Shown piece after piece: positions 1 through 8,955 of a DNA stretch of 64,000 nucleotides. The notes below the pieces were generated by a model. The model was not told the DNA's origin and made no database searches. It saw nothing but the letters and a program-made list of their open reading frames with translations. This DNA is from Granulicatella sp. WM01. GTDB taxonomy: Bacteria > Bacillota > Bacilli > Lactobacillales > Aerococcaceae. Location of the stretch: positions 1 to 64,000 of the forward strand of contig NZ_SPPB01000003.1 of NCBI RefSeq assembly GCF_004570605.1, read 5' to 3'. Numbering within the stretch: the first letter of the stretch is position 1; every line of letters begins with the position of its first letter. The translations under genes and the position numbers were made by a program.

Positions 1-102
1 TGAAATAGTATAGCCCTCGTTTAATAATATTTCAATTTGACTTCTTTCTTTATCACTTAAGTGTTTATAGTGTCGTTTTGTGGTATAATGTACTTCAGAC
101 AT
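1..102 (-). CDS. IS30-family transposase, N-terminal fragment cut by window edge
   Basis: The reading frame on the minus strand starts with ATG at 102 and runs off the left edge, giving 34 residues. It begins MSEVHYTTKRHYKHLSDKER and continues into an Ile-Glu-Ile-Leu-Leu helix. This matches the N-terminal helix-turn-helix region of IS30-family transposases, where the phrase HLSxxERxxIExLL is typical. The DDE catalytic domain would lie outside the window. Family assignment is by recall of the motif. Confidence 0.8.
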   Translation of the reverse strand, partial: MSEVHYTTKRHYKHLSDKERSQIEILLNEGYTIS

Positions 103-200
103 GAAAATCTTCCTATCTATTTGGTTTAGCAACTTTAGTATAGCTGATTTTCATGTTTTTTTGTTTATTTTTATTTGTTGCACTTCATTTTACAACACGG
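1..200 (-). mobile_element. left end of an IS30-type insertion sequence
   Basis: Upstream of the transposase start there is about 95 bp of AT-rich sequence ending near 176-200 with TGTTGCACTTCATTTTACAA. That phrase resembles the terminal inverted repeat of many Firmicute IS30 elements. Immediately beyond it the sequence switches to a fragment of a different transposase, so the IS end is placed near 200. The exact boundary and the target duplication cannot be seen because the other end is outside the window. Confidence 0.6.
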
Positions 201-281
201 GTTATTTTCTGAACCAAAACATCTACGAATACGCTCTAGCATAAACCAAGCTGTTTTTTGAGTAACATTGATCAAACCAAT
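201..281 (-). pseudogene. IS1595-family transposase shred
   Basis: Reading the minus strand from about 281 to 201 gives NVTQKTAWFMLERIRRCFG. This is the highly recognisable QKTAWFMLHRIR helix found near the N-terminal third of IS1595 (ISXO2-like) transposases. It is cut on one side by the IS30 end and on the other by the lipoprotein remnant, so only about 25 residues survive. It shows that an older insertion was later hit by IS30. Confidence 0.6.
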
Positions 282-653
282 ATGACGCTTTATAGCCTAA
301 CTAAAAATGGTATAAGAACATCTATTTTGTTGATTTCTGTAAAAGATGTTCTTATTAAACAAATAACGACGAATAAAATTATTTACAAAGATATAGGGAC
401 AACAAGAGAAAAGGCAGAAAAAATCATGACATCTCTTTCTGAATTATATCAAAATATAGCAGGGATTACTCAAAAGGTTGAATATAAAGACACTTATCTA
501 ATCGAAACAGTTGCCATTGATTACGCTAAATTAGATTTTGAAGCTGCCAAAAACATACCGAATGCCAACTTTGATGCTTCTAATAGTAAATATATCAGTT
601 TAAAAAGAACAATCGAGATGTTGGAGGCACAAGGTGCTAAAAAAATTCAATAG
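258..653 (+). pseudogene. DUF1307 (YehR-like) lipoprotein, 5' truncated
   Basis: The 131-residue frame has only a TTG start and no signal peptide. From about residue 9 it follows the pattern of DUF1307/YehR-type lipoproteins: a KxxIxYKxxG segment, a central Gly-Ile-Thr-Gln-Lys-Val-Glu-Tyr-Lys-Asp block, a VAIDYxKxD strand and a C-terminal 'LEAQGAKKI' tail. Intact relatives carry a lipobox that is missing here. The first residues overlap the IS1595 shred, so the N-terminus was removed by insertion. No ribosome binding site precedes the TTG, and the gene is most likely dead. Confidence 0.6.
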
Positions 654-679
654 CTACACGTATTAAAAAATATACACAT

Positions 680-730
680 ATAACTGGCTTTAACTCAGGG
701 GAAATACCCCTTTGCGTTAAAGCCAGTTAT
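680..730. terminator. bidirectional terminator between the lipoprotein relic and rsmA
   Basis: The arms 680-694 and 716-730 (ATAACTGGCTTTAAC and its complement) pair perfectly around a loop that itself contains GGGG/CCCC. A-rich and T-rich flanks lie on both sides. It would end the rsmA transcript on the minus strand. Confidence 0.8.
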
Positions 731-735
731 TAATA

Positions 736-1635
736 TTATATAGCACTTTTTGAATGTTCTTTTAATGTCCACAAGGCATTGGCAAGTTTAGCAAATTGTT
801 CAATAGCTAGTGCCTCTCCTCTTATAGTTGGTAAAATATCGGCTTGTGCCAATCCTTTAGCTAGCCATTCTTTAATATGCTCACTTTTACCATAATGATG
901 TTGCAAATTATTCCATAATGTTTTACGTCGCTGCACAAAACTAGCTTTGACCAATTCAAAAAAGAAATCTTCATTTGCCACATATACAAGTGGTTTTTCT
1001 CGTCGTTCTAATTTTAAGATAGCTGAATCAACATTAGGTTGTGGCGAAAAAACGGTTTTAGGCACAATAAAAGCAATAGTGGCATGCATGTAATATTGAA
1101 TGGCAATAGTCAAAGAACCATAGGCTTTTGTTTTTGGCTTAGCAGTCATACGTTCAGCAACTTCTTTTTGCATCATCATCACAAATGTATCAATCGGTAA
1201 TTGACTTTCTACAAATCTCATAATAATAGGGGTTGTAATATAATATGGCAAGTTGGCAACTACACTTAAAGGAACATCACTAGACATCTCTGCAACAATT
1301 TGTTCTAAAGGTGCTTTTAAAATATCTTGGTGTATAATGGTGACATTTGAATAATCATGCAATGTATCGTGTAAGACTGGAATTAAATAATCATCTATTT
1401 CAAAAGCAATAACTTGTTTTGCCACTCGTGCTAAGCGTTCCGTTAAAGCACCTATTCCAGGTCCAACTTCAATAACACAACTGTTCTCATTAATATTAGC
1501 CACATCAACAATACGAGTCAAAATATTAGGTTCAATTAAAAAGTTTTGTCCCAAACTTTTTTTCATGCTTAGTCCATACGTCTTTATAATCTCAGCCGTA
1601 CGACTAGGTGTTGCAATATCTTTTGATTTATCCAT
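736..1635 (-). CDS. rsmA: 16S rRNA dimethyladenosine transferase RsmA/KsgA
   Basis: This enzyme dimethylates two adjacent adenosines in the 3'-terminal helix of 16S rRNA, using S-adenosylmethionine, late in small-subunit assembly. The 299-residue product has KKSLGQNFL near residue 25, the SAM-binding loop [11 protein letters not shown] at about 56-66, an acidic FEIDD strand and the catalytic NLPYY motif at about 128-132. The length is normal for the family. It is the last gene of tatD-rnmV-rsmA and its start overlaps the end of rnmV by 8 bases, which suggests translational coupling. A strong hairpin follows the stop. Confidence 0.97.
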   Translation of the reverse strand: MDKSKDIATPSRTAEIIKTYGLSMKKSLGQNFLIEPNILTRIVDVANINENSCVIEVGPGIGALTERLARVAKQVIAFEIDDYLIPVLHDTLHDYSNVTIIHQDILKAPLEQIVAEMSSDVPLSVVANLPYYITTPIIMRFVESQLPIDTFVMMMQKEVAERMTAKPKTKAYGSLTIAIQYYMHATIAFIVPKTVFSPQPNVDSAILKLERREKPLVYVANEDFFFELVKASFVQRRKTLWNNLQHHYGKSEHIKEWLAKGLAQADILPTIRGEALAIEQFAKLANALWTLKEHSKSAI

Positions 1636-2191
1636 TCATTTCCTCCAATACTTGAGCAAGTGCATTTAATACTTGCTCTTTTGTTAAGCCAAACATATTC
1701 AAACGTTTCTCCAATTGCTTGCCGTTAACATGTCCAATACCTAATTTTACGCTTAAAGCATCTCTATAGCATTTTGAGTTTGCACCACCAACTAAAGAAT
1801 AACGCACCAAAAAAGATTGGGTAATACTTGCGTCTGTTTTAGTATATTCTTGAACAGTTTTGACTTGGCTTAAAGCACGTTTAATTGCCGTTTCGCTAGC
1901 ATGTTCAACCCCTAAACTTCCTTTTGATTTAGGTGGCAAAGCCTCCTCAACTGTTAAAAATGCGTGTTGAATAGTTGGTATTCTTTGTGTAATCAATTGA
2001 CGTATTCTCTCTCCTGGATAGTCTGGATCTGTCAAGACAATAACTTGAGCATGCTTGTGTGCTTTTTCAATGAGTTGTAACGTTTCCTCATCAAGAGCAG
2101 AACCTTTTGTTTCAATCGTTTGAATGTTCGGAAATATTTCTCGTAAACGTCTTGTGTCATCTCGTCCTTCAACAACAATAATTTGGGTCAT
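1628..2191 (-). CDS. rnmV: ribonuclease M5
   Basis: RNase M5 performs the final maturation of 5S rRNA in low-GC Gram-positive bacteria. The 187-residue protein opens with the TOPRIM signature [13 protein letters not shown], followed by the second TOPRIM acidic motif [13 protein letters not shown] at about residues 51-63. The C-terminal third has the [16 protein letters not shown] block typical of the family. It overlaps tatD upstream by 4 bases (ATGA type) and rsmA downstream by 8 bases. This gene order is common in Firmicutes, and the three genes are very probably one transcript. Confidence 0.96.
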   Translation of the reverse strand: MTQIIVVEGRDDTRRLREIFPNIQTIETKGSALDEETLQLIEKAHKHAQVIVLTDPDYPGERIRQLITQRIPTIQHAFLTVEEALPPKSKGSLGVEHASETAIKRALSQVKTVQEYTKTDASITQSFLVRYSLVGGANSKCYRDALSVKLGIGHVNGKQLEKRLNMFGLTKEQVLNALAQVLEEMNG

Positions 2192-2946
2192 AATTTAAAC
2201 AACTTTCTTGCATTTTGGCTAGTCTGGTGTGCAACGTCCTCAAACGAACAGCCTCTTAATTGTGCAATTTTTTCAGCAACATAATAAACGTAAGCAGGCT
2301 CATTTCGCTTACCACGATACGGCACAGGAGATAGATAAGGGGCATCTGTTTCAATCAATAATTTATCAAAATCTACCTGTTTAGCCACTTCATGCAAGTC
2401 GTATGCCTTTTTAAAAGTCACTACACCACTCAAGGAAATATACATTCCCAAATCTAAAAATCGTTGCATATCGTCAATATTTCCGCTAAAACTATGTATT
2501 ATTCCTCCCGGGAATCGTTCAGATTTCAAAATTTTGTATGTATCTTCCATAGCCTCTCGAGTATGAATACTAATCGGCAAATTCATTTCTCGTGCAATCG
2601 CAATCTGTCTACGAAACACATTCTCTTGTACGTCCTTAGGGTCATTATTCCAATAATAGTCTAAACCAATTTCTCCTAAAGCCACTACTTTTGGCAAGGC
2701 TAATTGCTCTTGCAATGTTCGCTCAATTTCACGAGTGTACTTTCCTGCTTCTGTTGGATGCCAGCCAATAATACTATAAATATTATCATACGTTTGGCTC
2801 AATTCTAAACTTTTTTTAATCGTCTTTGTATCAAATCCCACTACGGCTAATTGGCTCACCTTATGTTCATAAGCCCGCTCCAACACATCATCTACTTCTC
2901 CGTCAAATTGAGAAACATTAATATGCGTGTGTGTATCAAATAACAT
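2188..2946 (-). CDS. TatD-family metal-dependent hydrolase/DNase
   Basis: This is a TIM-barrel metal-dependent hydrolase of the TatD/YcfH type, a family with reported deoxyribonuclease activity. The sequence starts MLFDTHTHIN, where the HxH pair binds metal, and continues with GWHPTEA, a GEIGLDYYW strand with the acidic ligand, ISIHTRE, HSFSG, and LLIETDAPYLSP near the end. Length (252 aa) is normal. I chose the ATG at 2946 rather than the GTG three codons upstream because family members begin at MLFDTHTH. It is the first gene of the tatD-rnmV-rsmA operon. No metG gene precedes it, unlike in many relatives. Confidence 0.93.
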   Translation of the reverse strand: MLFDTHTHINVSQFDGEVDDVLERAYEHKVSQLAVVGFDTKTIKKSLELSQTYDNIYSIIGWHPTEAGKYTREIERTLQEQLALPKVVALGEIGLDYYWNNDPKDVQENVFRRQIAIAREMNLPISIHTREAMEDTYKILKSERFPGGIIHSFSGNIDDMQRFLDLGMYISLSGVVTFKKAYDLHEVAKQVDFDKLLIETDAPYLSPVPYRGKRNEPAYVYYVAEKIAQLRGCSFEDVAHQTSQNARKLFKL

Positions 2947-3152
2947 GTGTTTCACTTCTTTTCATTTATAGTTTATAAGTTTATTATATGAATTCCTATC
3001 ATTTTTTTCAATTAAAATGATGTTCTGCTTGCCTGTGAACCCCCTATATATCATCAATAAAATAGACGGTTTTATAATATAGACAATGCCTCTTCATTTA
3101 TCAAGATGTCTTATTCATTATCTCTATACATAAATACACTTCTCATATAAAA

Positions 3153-3186
3153 AAGCTAGAAAACAATAGGCATCATTTTCTAGCTC
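3153..3186 (-). terminator. terminator of brnQ
   Basis: The arms around 3153-3163 and 3176-3186 (AGCTAGAAAA and its complement) form a hairpin just past the brnQ stop. On the minus strand it is followed by a run of T. Confidence 0.75.
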
Positions 3187-3192
3187 TTTGTT

Positions 3193-4551
3193 TTAGTTAA
3201 ATTCTTCAAAGGAACTGGCACTTATTTTATTTGGAAGCACCAATGCTAATAAAATCCCCAAACATGCCGGAACTAACCATGCTAATGATTGATCACCTAA
3301 TGGGAAATAAGCCAAAAATTGTGTCAATGCAGGCAATTTGAATGTCACAGCAAGGGTATCAATTAAAGCAAACAAACTAACCAATCCTACTGTTAATTGC
3401 ATACCACGTTTGGATAAAGCTATTTTACGATTAATCGCAATTAACATCATATTGATAATAGTAATAGGATATAAGAATAATAGAACTGGTATAGACACTT
3501 TAATAATTGTAGTCAAGCCTAAATTAGAAATAGCAAACCCAATAATAGTAAACACTAAAACATACTGTTTATATGTCAACTTAGGATAAATTTTATAGAA
3601 AAATTCAGCCGTGGCTACAATCAATCCTACTGCTGTTGTAAAGCATGTCAACGTCACCATAATCGCTAAAAAGATTTGTGAAGGGGCACCGAATAATTGT
3701 TGAGTTGCTTGAGAAATAATATAAGACCCTTTATTCACATCAGATTCTAAAATGTGTTGTGGTATAGGAAACTTATTCCCTAAGTTTGCCAATCCTATAT
3801 ATAATAAACTAAATCCAATAGCCACAACAATTCCGGCACTCCAAATCGTTTTTGTATATTCTTTACGAGAAGAAAAACCAAATTGTTTTAACGTATTCAC
3901 TGCAACCACACTAAAAGCTACGGCTGCTAAAGCATCTAATGTATTATATCCTTCAGTAAATCCTGTACTAAAGGCTTGATGTGCTAAATATCCAGTTTGT
4001 GCAGCTATTGGTGCATTATTAGCATAAGCTATAGCACCTACAATAACTAAAATAACAATTAACACAGCAAAGATTGGTGTTAAAATTTTTCCAACACTTG
4101 TTAAAATAGTTGTTGGATTAAGTGCTAAAAGGTATGCTACTGCAAAATAAATTGCTGTGAACAAAAGAAGATACCCATTTAAAGTCACACTTCCTAAAGA
4201 AATTGTCCAATCACCTACTAAGGCTTTAATTCCCATATCATAAGCTGCTGTTGCTGTTCTAGGAATTGCAAAAAATGGACCAATTGTTAAATACAATAAT
4301 GCTAGAAAAATAATTGCAAAAACTGGAGATATTTTTGTTGAAATATCATCTAAATAGCCTTTTGGATTTTGCATACCTACAATTAGTGTAATGACTGCAA
4401 CTCCCACTCCCGAAATAATAAATCCTAAAATAGCTGTCCAAAAATTCTCTCCCGATAACGCACCTAAACTTGGTGGAAAAATCAAGTTTGCTGCGCCAAA
4501 AAACATCCCAAATAATAGTACTCCTGTTAAAAAACCTTTTCTATTTGTCAT
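3193..4551 (-). CDS. brnQ: branched-chain amino acid:cation symporter BrnQ
   Basis: This is a secondary transporter that brings in leucine, isoleucine and valine with Na+ or H+. The roughly 450-residue protein is almost entirely hydrophobic, with about 12 membrane segments. Its start, FLTGVLLFGMFFGAANLIFPPSLG, is the LIVCS-family signature. I prefer the ATG at 4551 (MTNRKGFLTG) because family members begin there. A TTG at 4572, with AAGGGG 13 bases upstream, is an alternative. It is monocistronic with its own terminator. A complete Liv ABC system lies 5 kb away, so the cell has two uptake routes for the same substrates. Confidence 0.95.
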   Translation of the reverse strand: MTNRKGFLTGVLLFGMFFGAANLIFPPSLGALSGENFWTAILGFIISGVGVAVITLIVGMQNPKGYLDDISTKISPVFAIIFLALLYLTIGPFFAIPRTATAAYDMGIKALVGDWTISLGSVTLNGYLLLFTAIYFAVAYLLALNPTTILTSVGKILTPIFAVLIVILVIVGAIAYANNAPIAAQTGYLAHQAFSTGFTEGYNTLDALAAVAFSVVAVNTLKQFGFSSRKEYTKTIWSAGIVVAIGFSLLYIGLANLGNKFPIPQHILESDVNKGSYIISQATQQLFGAPSQIFLAIMVTLTCFTTAVGLIVATAEFFYKIYPKLTYKQYVLVFTIIGFAISNLGLTTIIKVSIPVLLFLYPITIINMMLIAINRKIALSKRGMQLTVGLVSLFALIDTLAVTFKLPALTQFLAYFPLGDQSLAWLVPACLGILLALVLPNKISASSFEEFN

Positions 4552-4652
4552 AAATATGTATAGACTTAGCAAAGAGTGTATTAATCCCCTTTTTATACGG
4601 CACCTACCTATATTCTAGCGATTATTCTCTTACCTAAGCACTACCCTTTCCT

Positions 4653-5858
4653 CTATTTTTTAAATTGTAAATTCATTAATTCCATTGCTTCTTTATAAGC
4701 AGTCTGAATACGTTTTTTTGTATTCTCGTCAACTTGATTGACATATTTGCCATTATCTAAATAGTCTTCTGCTAAAAAGACTTGATAATCATAGGCTGGA
4801 TACCCTTGAACATCAGTATTTAACGGTGTCCGAGATACCCACGTTGGATGCAAAATAATGTCGGAAATACGTGTTTTTTGATTTTCCTTTGTGATTTCCA
4901 CTTCAACAATGACGCCTCGCTCTGTCCAATAGTCTTCTAAAGTTTCAAAACGTTGGTTAGATAATAAATTCCCCATAGAATAAATGATGAATTTCTGCTC
5001 GCCGTCTTTTTCAATAATTTCTGTAGGTTCAATCACATGTGGGTGTCCACCAAAAATAATATCCGCTCCCCAATCAATCATCTGTCGATAAAGTTTTTGC
5101 TGCTCTTCTGTTGGCGTTCTCCGATACTCCTCACCCATTTGAGGCATAACGATTGTAATATCTGCTTGCTTTTCTGCCGCTTCAATATCTGCCTTAACTT
5201 TTTCAGGTGATAAGTCTTTTAGATATGTGTTATATTCTTGAGTGCTTAATGTGCTTTCCATACCATTAAACCCATACGCATAACCTAAAATAGCAACTTT
5301 GATGCCTTTAACATCTTTAATTAATATGTCAGGATCACTTTCTTTTTCTTTAACACCAAATGTATCTAATCCCGCTTGCTTAAATGCTTGAATAGTTGAT
5401 TTCACACCGGCTAATCTACTGTCTAAAATATGATTATGTGCCAAATCAATCACATCAAACCCTGCCTTTTTAATGGAATCTACCACTTCAATCGGTGCAT
5501 TAAACAACGGATAACCTGCTAAATCGAATTCAGAAGAAATTGTCCCCTCAAAATCTCCTAAAGCCAAATCAGCACTTGAAATTAATGGCGTAATTTGTGC
5601 ATAATGTTTAGAGAAATCATACGTTCCATTTTTATACGCACTTCGATACACTGGAGCATGATAAAGCATATCGCCACTTCCTGTAATACGTGCAACAATT
5701 TTTTCTTGTGTTGCTTGTTCTGTTTGTTGCCCGGAATGTAATTGTGCCTGCTCACTTTTTTGTCCTTTAGGTAACATTGCTAAAATTAAATTAGCAATAA
5801 TCAAAATGAACAACACCGTTCCTGCAATAAACGTCCGTTTTAACCATTTATCTTGCAT
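4653..5858 (-). CDS. CapA-family membrane-anchored metallophosphatase-like protein
   Basis: The protein has a short basic N-terminus, a single membrane segment at about residues 9-29 and a large extracytoplasmic domain of the PGA_cap/CapA superfamily. Visible motifs are GSGDMLYHAPV, LALGDFEGTIS, DVIDLAHNHILDSRLAG, MPQMGEEYRR and FGGHPHVIEPTE, the usual metal-ligand positions. CapA proteins act in poly-gamma-glutamate capsule synthesis, but no capB or capC is nearby, so a poly-glutamate role is not supported. It may instead act on other wall polymers. The start at 5858 follows AAGGTGG at good spacing; an upstream GTG is less likely. It is a single-gene unit. Confidence 0.85.
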   Translation of the reverse strand: MQDKWLKRTFIAGTVLFILIIANLILAMLPKGQKSEQAQLHSGQQTEQATQEKIVARITGSGDMLYHAPVYRSAYKNGTYDFSKHYAQITPLISSADLALGDFEGTISSEFDLAGYPLFNAPIEVVDSIKKAGFDVIDLAHNHILDSRLAGVKSTIQAFKQAGLDTFGVKEKESDPDILIKDVKGIKVAILGYAYGFNGMESTLSTQEYNTYLKDLSPEKVKADIEAAEKQADITIVMPQMGEEYRRTPTEEQQKLYRQMIDWGADIIFGGHPHVIEPTEIIEKDGEQKFIIYSMGNLLSNQRFETLEDYWTERGVIVEVEITKENQKTRISDIILHPTWVSRTPLNTDVQGYPAYDYQVFLAEDYLDNGKYVNQVDENTKKRIQTAYKEAMELMNLQFKK

Positions 5859-6828
5859 TATAACCACCTTTCTTTGTATATTAAAAATAGTATCGCATAA
5901 TCTACCTGTAAAGGCAATGTTTTTTTAACAGAAATATAATAATTTTATTAACAATTCCACGTCTTGTTACGTATCCAAAAAACACAGTAATCATATAGTT
6001 ACACTTGCCAATCTTTAACTATTGTAGCACATTTTCTCTTTCTCATATCTATAGTTTATGTAAATCATATCTGACTATGTTATAGTTTTTTGTTTTCAGT
6101 TCCTAATAGATACCGTATTGCAGCGATTAAAAAGAAAAAGTTCCCTACATCCTAAAAAACAATCCTCCAATTATGCTAAAATATATGACCATTCACACAA
6201 ATAAAAAGCGATTAAACGTAATTTTTCAGACTTTATAGGGATTGTTTTGTACAATATAAAAAAGAGTTAAGATGCAACAGGCTATTGGTTATCGTATGTT
6301 GTACAAAACATAAAAAATGAAAAACAATCTGTCTAAAGACGACCTTTTTATAGGGACTGGGAAAAAACTAAAATTTTAGCCTTTCGATTAACATGTGAAA
6401 AATTGAAAACAGCTTAGAATCAACGTTTCTGATAACGTCATTATAAGCTGTTTTTTTATTTTTAAAACTTTTCCCAGTCCCTACACTCACTAGCTTTTTT
6501 TGAACATACTGGCAACACTTTGTTTGTGAACTAAAGTTTCGCCAACAAGACTCTAATTTCAAATAGAATTGGTCTATTCTTTTAAGAAGAATATTTTATG
6601 ATATTTCTATCCAACAAAAAAACTCTACATTCAGATTAATAAATTCCTTATGTAAAGCTTTTCCAGTTAATAAATGACAACTTAATCAAACAATAATCTT
6701 CTTATATCAAACAGAATTTTATCTTATTATACATCTTTTTAATTACTGTTTTGAGCATACTCATTTATGTAACCTCTTGGTAGCGTGTCATTCCCCATTT
6801 TCAAAAGTATTTCCGATATGTTTTTTGC
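5859..6828. other. gene-poor 970-bp gap between capA-like gene and liv operon
   Basis: No convincing coding frame was found. It contains one copy of the dispersed terminator-like element (separate entry) and an 11-bp inverted pair GTTTTGTACAA / TTGTACAAAAC at 6244-6254 and 6299-6309. The rest is AT-rich without recognisable content. Confidence 0.5.
6351..6483. repeat. dispersed ~130-bp terminator-like element, copy 1
   Basis: The element is bounded by TAGGGACTGGG and its exact complement CCCAGTCCCTA. Inside is a second inverted pair, AACAGCTT / AAGCTGTTTTTTT, that looks like an intrinsic terminator. Near-identical copies occur at 17790-17924 and 60298-60428. This copy lies downstream of the liv operon on the minus strand. 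Confidence 0.85.
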
Positions 6829-7473
6829 TTATTTTCCATTTTTTAGTAATGATGAAAGCACTTTATATCCGGCATGTTCAACCAATGTGTGAATATGTTC
6901 AGCATCTTGGCTATCTAATTGGATAACGACTTGAGCTTGATTATTTTCATGGTATACTGCAATTTGTTCAATATTAATATTTTCTTGTCTAAATAGAGCT
7001 AGCACTTGTTCAAAAATACCGGCTCTGTCTTCAATTTCAATCACTAGACGTACACCAGGTTTATAATACCCTAGCACATCAACAAAGGCATCAAATATGT
7101 CAGAGCTAGTGATTAGTCCGACAAGTTGATTGTTTTCAACGACTGGAAGTACACCTATTCGTTTTTCACGCATGATAACTGCGGCTTCTTCTAGTAAAGC
7201 ATCAGGATGAATAGTGACCACTTTCGTTTCCATAATATCTTCAATACGTGTTTTTGTCAGTAAGTAGTTCAATTCATGCATACTTAAACTGGTCGCTTGT
7301 GAAGGCATGTGTTCGGCAATTAGTTTGTCTGTCACTAACCCTACAATTCGACTACCTTTAACAACTGGTAAACGTTTAACGCTATGTGCTTTCATCACGT
7401 CTAGGGCTTCTAACACACGTACATCTCCTGTTACGCTAATAATTTCTGTTGTCATATATCTTCTTACGTCCAT
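6829..7473 (-). CDS. CBS-ACT domain protein (AcuB-like) of the liv operon
   Basis: The 214-residue cytosolic protein has two CBS domains (about residues 3-58 and 74-130) and a C-terminal ACT domain (about 138-212, VRLVIEIEDRAGIFEQVLALF). CBS pairs usually bind adenine nucleotides and ACT domains often bind amino acids, so a ligand-sensing regulatory role is plausible. It starts 4 bases after livF ends, so it is the last gene of livJHMGF. The same arrangement is found in streptococci. I infer that it senses branched-chain amino acids or energy state to control the transporter. The target cannot be seen. Confidence 0.88.
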   Translation of the reverse strand: MDVRRYMTTEIISVTGDVRVLEALDVMKAHSVKRLPVVKGSRIVGLVTDKLIAEHMPSQATSLSMHELNYLLTKTRIEDIMETKVVTIHPDALLEEAAVIMREKRIGVLPVVENNQLVGLITSSDIFDAFVDVLGYYKPGVRLVIEIEDRAGIFEQVLALFRQENINIEQIAVYHENNQAQVVIQLDSQDAEHIHTLVEHAGYKVLSSLLKNGK

Positions 7474-7476
7474 GTC

Positions 7477-8181
7477 TTATCCTCCTAAATATGCCTTTTG
7501 CACTTCTGGACTAGAAAGCAATTCTTGTCCGGTACCACTTAATACGATTTTACCTGTTTCTAATACATAGCCTCTATTTGAAATAGATAGTGCCACATTT
7601 GCATTTTGCTCAATTAAAAGAACTGTTGTTCCTTGTTTTTGAATATCTTGTATAATATTAAAAATTTCTTTAATGAAAATAGGCGCAAGTCCCATTGACG
7701 GTTCATCAAGCAACAGTAATTTTGGACGTGTCATTAAAGCTCTACCCATAGCTAACATTTGTTGCTCTCCACCAGAAAGTGTTGAGGCATCTTGATGTTT
7801 ACGTTGCTCTAAAATTGGAAAACGTTCAAAAACAGCCCTCAAGTCTTTTTGCACACCGTCCTTATCTTTCCGTAAAAATGCACCTAAGTCTAAATTTTCT
7901 TGCACACTCATGCCTTTGAATACATGACGCCCCTCAGGCACATGTGCCAAACCTTTTTCAACAATTTTTTTAGCAGATGTCTGTTCTATGGACTCTCCCA
8001 AATAAGTTATTTTTCCACTTTTTGCTTTAATTAATCCAGAAATAGTTCTTAAAATTGTAGATTTTCCTGCACCATTTGCACCAATTAAACTAACTACTTC
8101 TCCCTCATTCACATGAAATGACACCTGATTAACCGCTTGTATCATGCCATAATGAACGCTTAAATCTTCAACTTTTAGCAT
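7477..8181 (-). CDS. livF: branched-chain amino acid ABC transporter ATPase LivF
   Basis: This is one of two cytoplasmic ATPases that power the Liv importer. It has Walker A GANGAGKST (about residues 34-42), the signature LSGGEQQMLAMGRAL and Walker B LLLLDEPSMGLAP, in a protein of 234 residues as usual for LivF. It directly abuts livG upstream (1 base apart) and the CBS-ACT gene downstream. The call as LivF rather than LivG rests on length, gene order and the short D-loop region. Confidence 0.96.
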   Translation of the reverse strand: MLKVEDLSVHYGMIQAVNQVSFHVNEGEVVSLIGANGAGKSTILRTISGLIKAKSGKITYLGESIEQTSAKKIVEKGLAHVPEGRHVFKGMSVQENLDLGAFLRKDKDGVQKDLRAVFERFPILEQRKHQDASTLSGGEQQMLAMGRALMTRPKLLLLDEPSMGLAPIFIKEIFNIIQDIQKQGTTVLLIEQNANVALSISNRGYVLETGKIVLSGTGQELLSSPEVQKAYLGG

Positions 8182-8955
8182 CTATTCGCCTCCTAAATAC
8201 GCTTTGATAACCGCTTTATTTTGTTTAATTTCATCAGGTGTCCCGTGTGCAAGTAATCTTCCATATTCTAAAACATAGATGCGTTGACAAATCGACATGA
8301 CCAAAGACATATCATGCTCAATTAGAACAACTGTAATATTAAAATCTTGTTGAATTTTATGGATTAACTCTGTAAGTTCTGCCGTTTCTTGTGGATTCAT
8401 GCCAGCAGCAGGTTCATCTAAAAATAAAATACGAGGATTTGTTGCCAATGCTCTTACAATTTCAAGACGTCTTTGCTCTCCATAAGATAAATGTTTAGAC
8501 AAAACATCTTGTTTATCTTGCAAATTGAATAACGTCAATAATTCTAATGCTTGTTCACTCAATTCTTTTTCATTTTGATAATATTTAGATGTTCGACATA
8601 AACTATGCCATAATGATACGCCTTTTTTACTATGCATAGCAATTTTCACATTATCAAGTACACTTAATTCATGAAATAGACGTATATTTTGAAATGTACG
8701 GGTTAATCCTAAATCACTAATTTGATGAGGACTTTTTTGATTTAACACAACTGGTCCTTTATCAGTATCCAATGTAATTGTACCTTCACTTGGCACATAT
8801 ACACCTGTTAATAAGTTAAATAAAGTTGTTTTTCCTGCACCATTAGGGCCAATTAAGCCAACCAATTCATTTTTTTCAAACGTCATATCAACCATTGATA
8901 CTGCCGATAGCCCACCAAAGTTTTTCGTTAATTTTTTAATCTCTAATAAACTCAT
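8182..8955 (-). CDS. livG: branched-chain amino acid ABC transporter ATPase LivG
   Basis: This is the second ATPase of the Liv importer. It has Walker A GPNGAGKTT, the variant signature LSYGEQRRLEIVRAL and Walker B ILFLDEPAAGMNPQE. The Tyr in the signature and the 'AAGMN' D-loop are characteristic of LivG. At 257 residues it is longer than LivF, as expected. It overlaps livM by 4 bases. Confidence 0.96.
   Translation of the reverse strand: MSLLEIKKLTKNFGGLSAVSMVDMTFEKNELVGLIGPNGAGKTTLFNLLTGVYVPSEGTITLDTDKGPVVLNQKSPHQISDLGLTRTFQNIRLFHELSVLDNVKIAMHSKKGVSLWHSLCRTSKYYQNEKELSEQALELLTLFNLQDKQDVLSKHLSYGEQRRLEIVRALATNPRILFLDEPAAGMNPQETAELTELIHKIQQDFNITVVLIEHDMSLVMSICQRIYVLEYGRLLAHGTPDEIKQNKAVIKAYLGGE

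Noticed and set aside
6368-6562. Short minus-strand ORF, also seen at 17807-18019
   Set aside because: Both are translations of the dispersed terminator-like element and its flank, not genes.
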